A stretch of DNA of 64,000 nucleotides from an uncultured Hyphomicrobium sp. (GTDB taxonomy: Bacteria; Pseudomonadota; Alphaproteobacteria; Rhizobiales; Hyphomicrobiaceae). The notes under the pieces were generated by a model. The model was not told the origin of the DNA and did not search any database. It worked only from the letters and a program-made list of their open reading frames with translations. Where the stretch lies: contig CAKTFJ010000002.1 of NCBI GenBank assembly GCA_934555825.1, forward strand, positions 372,001 through 436,000, given 5' to 3'. The position numbers and the translations under genes are program-made. Of this stretch, positions 61,676-64,000 are shown piece after piece (the first letter of the stretch is position 1; every line of letters begins with the position of its first letter).

Positions 61676-62454
61676 TGACACACAGCGTGCGCGAGAAGGT
61701 TCGTCTTCATTTTTCTCCGAAGCCGACAACGGCTTCGGCGCAGGGGCTTGCGCTCACCGCCATGGGCCTGTCGTTCCCTAACCCTCTCGGGCTGGCTGCC
61801 GGATTCGACCGGAGTGGAGAACTCCTGCCGTCTCTGCTGACGCGCGGATTCGGCCATGTCGAGGTGGGGACGATCACACCGTCGACCGGACACGCCGGAG
61901 CGCTTGGGCGCAGTGCGCGGCCTATGCACGTCGGCATCAATATCGGGAGCGATCGGCCGGGGCTCGATGAGCGCGTCATTGCCGACTACACATCGATGCT
62001 GGAGTGGGCCTCGAAGACCGGAGACTACGTGGTCGCGAATTTGACGGTGTCCGGATTACATCGCGACGGGAATACGGCAGGGATCGAAACGCTTGTGCGG
62101 CGCCTTGCCGTCACACGCGGCGTGTGCGAGGCGATGTGCGGGCGGCGCGTGCCTCTTCTCCTCAAGATCGAAGCCGGAGATCGCCACGCGCCGTTTCCCG
62201 CAGCGGTGATGGCAGCGCGTTTAAACGGTCTCGACGGGGTCGTGTTGGTCTCGGATTGTGTCGATCGTATTCGCGCCGTTTCAGAATATCTGGACGGACG
62301 TGCTGTGATTTCAGTCGGTGGCGTGAGAACGGCGGACGACGTGAGGACGCGCCTTGCTGCGGGTGCGTCTTTAGTTCAGGTCCATCGGGCATTCGCGGAC
62401 GGCGGCCCGGCGCGAATCCGGCGCATCCTGAGAGACTTTGCCTCGGGAATATGA
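61672..62454 (+). CDS. Dihydroorotate dehydrogenase-like flavoprotein, divergent
   Basis: This 260-residue TIM-barrel protein resembles PyrD: FPNPLGLAAGFDRSGE, GFGHVEVGTITPS, VGINIGSD, PLLLKIEAG, AVISVGGVRTADDV and AGASLVQVHRAF (FMN phosphate site). Where PyrD has the N-x-SSPN loop with the catalytic Ser, it has VANLTVSGLHRDGN, so the normal chemistry is doubtful. It also lacks about 80 residues, including the N-terminal membrane helix of class 2 enzymes. The start overlaps the SerC-like stop (ATGA). It probably binds FMN but oxidises something other than dihydroorotate; this last point is inference. Confidence 0.78.
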   Translation: MMTHSVREKVRLHFSPKPTTASAQGLALTAMGLSFPNPLGLAAGFDRSGELLPSLLTRGFGHVEVGTITPSTGHAGALGRSARPMHVGINIGSDRPGLDERVIADYTSMLEWASKTGDYVVANLTVSGLHRDGNTAGIETLVRRLAVTRGVCEAMCGRRVPLLLKIEAGDRHAPFPAAVMAARLNGLDGVVLVSDCVDRIRAVSEYLDGRAVISVGGVRTADDVRTRLAAGASLVQVHRAFADGGPARIRRILRDFASGI

Positions 62455-62483
62455 CGGGGGCCGCGTCACTCAGCGACGCCACC

Positions 62484-63503
62484 TCATTCCGCAAAAACGA
62501 GTGGGCTCTGGGCGGCCTCGCCGGCGAGATGATCGGCAACGAGCTCTGCCAAAGCAGGCGCGAGAAGAAATCCGTGGCGATAGAGTCCGTTTACGCTGAT
62601 GTGGCGCCCGTTCGTCACGATGCGCGGTACGTTGTCGGGGAATGCGGGGCGAACGCCTGCGTCGAGGGCGACGATACGTGCGTCTCCGAATCCGGGATGG
62701 AGTGCGAGGACCGAGGCGAGCAGGTCCATCGCCGAGCGCAACGTAATCGGTCCCTGCTCTTCGCTCTCGATCACGGTTGCGCCAATCATGTACGTGCCCA
62801 TGTCCCACGGAACGAGATAGAGGGGCGCGTGGGGGTGGAGCAATCGGATAGGCCGCGTCAAGGCTACGTTTGGCGTCTGCACAACGATGCGTTCGCCCCG
62901 AACACCGCGAAGTGATGCGATGTCGTGGCTTGCGTCCATGCCGCGGCAGTCGATCACATAGTCGGCGTCGTCATCGGACCAGGTGTGTCCGAAAGTCACG
63001 CGGCCACCGAGGCGACGGATTGTTCGAAGGAGATGTGCGGCTGCAGCGGTGGGCTCGACGTGAGCCTCCTCCGCATAGAAGAGGCCTGCGTTGAAGCGGT
63101 CTGCGAGATCGGGTTCTAGCTTCGCTAGCTCCTCGCTGTTGACGGGCCGGTATCCCTCCGTCAGGCGCGAGAAGCGAACCAACTCGCTGTACTCGTTCGG
63201 ATGCGCCAGCACGAGCGTGCCGTTGCTGACGACGCCTGGAAACGTATCGCGCCAGATATCGAGCGCGCGCAGACCCAGATCTTGAATGAGCGCAGGAGCC
63301 GTCGCTCGCTCGCAAAACGGAGCCAGCATCGCGCCGGCGGAAGCGCTGGCCGAGCGCCTGAACAAGGTCTGGGACTGTTCTACGAGATGGACGTCATGGC
63401 CGCGAAAGGCCAGCATATAAGCTTGCCACAAGCCGACAATTCCGGCGCCGACGACAGTCACGGCGGGCAGCATCGATGTGCCGCGGCCCTCATCCGATGA
63501 CAT
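62484..63503 (-). CDS. FAD-dependent oxidoreductase, DAO/ThiO-like
   Basis: This 339-residue flavoprotein has the FAD dinucleotide motif VTVVGAGIVGLWQAYML near residue 16, SASAGAMLAPFCE, and a C-terminal GLYRHGFLLAPALAELVADH typical of glycine oxidase/DAO-family proteins. Substrates may be amines or amino acids. Its start overlaps the ubiV stop by 14 bases if ATG 63503 (with GGAG upstream) is used; ATG 63473 would leave a 17-base gap. It converges on the PyrD-like gene. Pairing with ubiV is notable. Confidence 0.84.
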   Translation of the reverse strand: MSSDEGRGTSMLPAVTVVGAGIVGLWQAYMLAFRGHDVHLVEQSQTLFRRSASASAGAMLAPFCERATAPALIQDLGLRALDIWRDTFPGVVSNGTLVLAHPNEYSELVRFSRLTEGYRPVNSEELAKLEPDLADRFNAGLFYAEEAHVEPTAAAAHLLRTIRRLGGRVTFGHTWSDDDADYVIDCRGMDASHDIASLRGVRGERIVVQTPNVALTRPIRLLHPHAPLYLVPWDMGTYMIGATVIESEEQGPITLRSAMDLLASVLALHPGFGDARIVALDAGVRPAFPDNVPRIVTNGRHISVNGLYRHGFLLAPALAELVADHLAGEAAQSPLVFAE

Positions 63504-64000
63504 AGATCGCTCCATTCGTGCCGTGTACGAAGCCGTTCGAGAATACGGCGTCGGGTGCAAGCGTACGCAGGGTCCTCATGGCGTGCGCGGGCTCACGTGT
63601 TCCGTCGAGCGTGTCACGGAAGATGTTGGATACCGCAACCATGTCACAGGTGTGCGGCGAGAGGCGTAGGGCCTTGACGCCCGTATCCGCCAGGAGAGGT
63701 GCGTCGACGATGAGGTTGCAATACGATTGCGAGAGCGTCTGCACGCCGTTGATTGCGAGAAATTGTTCGCCATCCGTTGTGTCGACGGGAAGCCCGTCGA
63801 GGTCTTTCTCGCAGACGAACTGGCAAGAATCCTTGGTCCGTCCATGCAAGCGCGCGTGATAGCAGCGGGCTGAGATGGCGAGCGGCACCCGTCCGAATGC
63901 CCACACCTCCACAGTGGCCTGCGGCACGGCCGCGGCGATGGCCGCGATCGACGTCGTGGGAAGCTCGGGCGGCAGGGCAATGCGGGAGGCACCCCTTTCG
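63490..64000 (-). CDS. ubiV: UbiV-like anaerobic ubiquinone hydroxylation protein, 5'-truncated by window edge
   Basis: Only the C-terminal about 169 residues are visible and the start is beyond the window. IALPPELPTTSIAAI and VEVWAFGRVPLAISARC lead to CYHARLHGRTKDSCQFVC, the cysteine pattern of the U32 peptidase-like UbiU/UbiV group that binds [4Fe-4S]. VNGVQTLS-like spacing (AINGVQTLSQSYCNLI) and DMVAVSNIFRD also fit. UbiU-UbiV carry out O2-independent ubiquinone hydroxylation. This supports an anaerobic respiratory lifestyle. UbiV is more likely than UbiU from the short C-terminus, but the choice is moderate. Confidence 0.8.
   Translation of the reverse strand, partial: ERGASRIALPPELPTTSIAAIAAAVPQATVEVWAFGRVPLAISARCYHARLHGRTKDSCQFVCEKDLDGLPVDTTDGEQFLAINGVQTLSQSYCNLIVDAPLLADTGVKALRLSPHTCDMVAVSNIFRDTLDGTREPAHAMRTLRTLAPDAVFSNGFVHGTNGAIYVIG

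Noticed and set aside
1..64000. Mobile elements, prophage, CRISPR arrays, tRNA or rRNA genes
   Set aside because: No transposase, integrase, repeat-spacer pattern or RNA gene was recognised on either strand; composition looks even throughout.

Overview
The window is GC-rich, densely packed chromosomal DNA that reads as an alphaproteobacterium of the order Hyphomicrobiales (Rhizobiales). Three things point there: an AcpXL-type very-long-chain fatty acid locus for lipid A, a rhizobial-type porin, and the oxygen-dependent (CobG/CobN) cobalamin pathway with rhizobial-style names and order. NnrS genes, a DNR-type Crp/Fnr regulator, a PQQ locus and UbiV suggest a facultative, denitrification-capable and possibly PQQ-dependent (methylotroph-like) lifestyle. 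The genus is inference. No rRNA, tRNA, IS element, prophage or CRISPR was seen.

Layout. 1-1471: 3' part of a double-barrel outer-membrane protein. 1480-7583 (minus): cobalamin riboswitch, SAM methyltransferase, TonB receptor and BtuF/C/D-like ABC importer, nearly all overlapping. 7779-24795: corrin biosynthesis; cobA, cobF, cobK, cobO and cobQ are on plus, and a DUF1636 gene with cobW-N-G-H-I-J and cobL-E-M-B is on minus, behind a second riboswitch. 24822-30190 (minus): btuD-C-F and btuB with a third riboswitch. 30388-32154: an unrecognised gene and a flavodoxin-fold oxidoreductase. 32277-37432 (plus): a fourth cobalamin riboswitch ahead of a siderophore-type receptor, a FhuF-like reductase and an SbmA/YddA/Rv1819c-like ABC transporter. 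37619-45087 (plus): FNR/DNR-like box, TonB receptor, Tat-exported binding protein, ABC permease and ATPase, and two NnrS proteins. 45121-46428: porin. 46564-53495 (minus): acpXL-fabZXL-fabF2XL-fabF1XL-adhXL plus a second fabF2/fabF1 pair. 53622-57408 (plus): MaoC-SDR fusion, FkbH-like protein, ACP. 57575-58267: DNR-type regulator. 58494-62454 (plus): pqqA-pqqD-pqqE, a PuuD-like membrane protein, a SerC-like aminotransferase and a degenerate dihydroorotate-dehydrogenase-like protein. 62484-64000 (minus): FAD oxidoreductase and partial UbiV.

Two regulatory themes organise the window. Four cobalamin riboswitches tie corrinoid synthesis to two BtuB-FCD importers and to a third, unusual receptor/FhuF/ABC unit. 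Four candidate FNR/DNR boxes (TTRAC/TTGTC-N4-RTCAR type) lie upstream of the TonB-ABC-NnrS unit, the MaoC-SDR/FkbH/ACP operon, the regulator itself and the pqq operon, which suggests a local NO- or oxygen-responsive regulon. The most interesting candidates for undescribed biology are the riboswitch-controlled siderophore-type receptor/FhuF/ABC unit, the TonB-ABC-NnrS unit, the FkbH/ACP/MaoC-SDR operon beside acpXL, and the pqqADE operon with its unusual tail.
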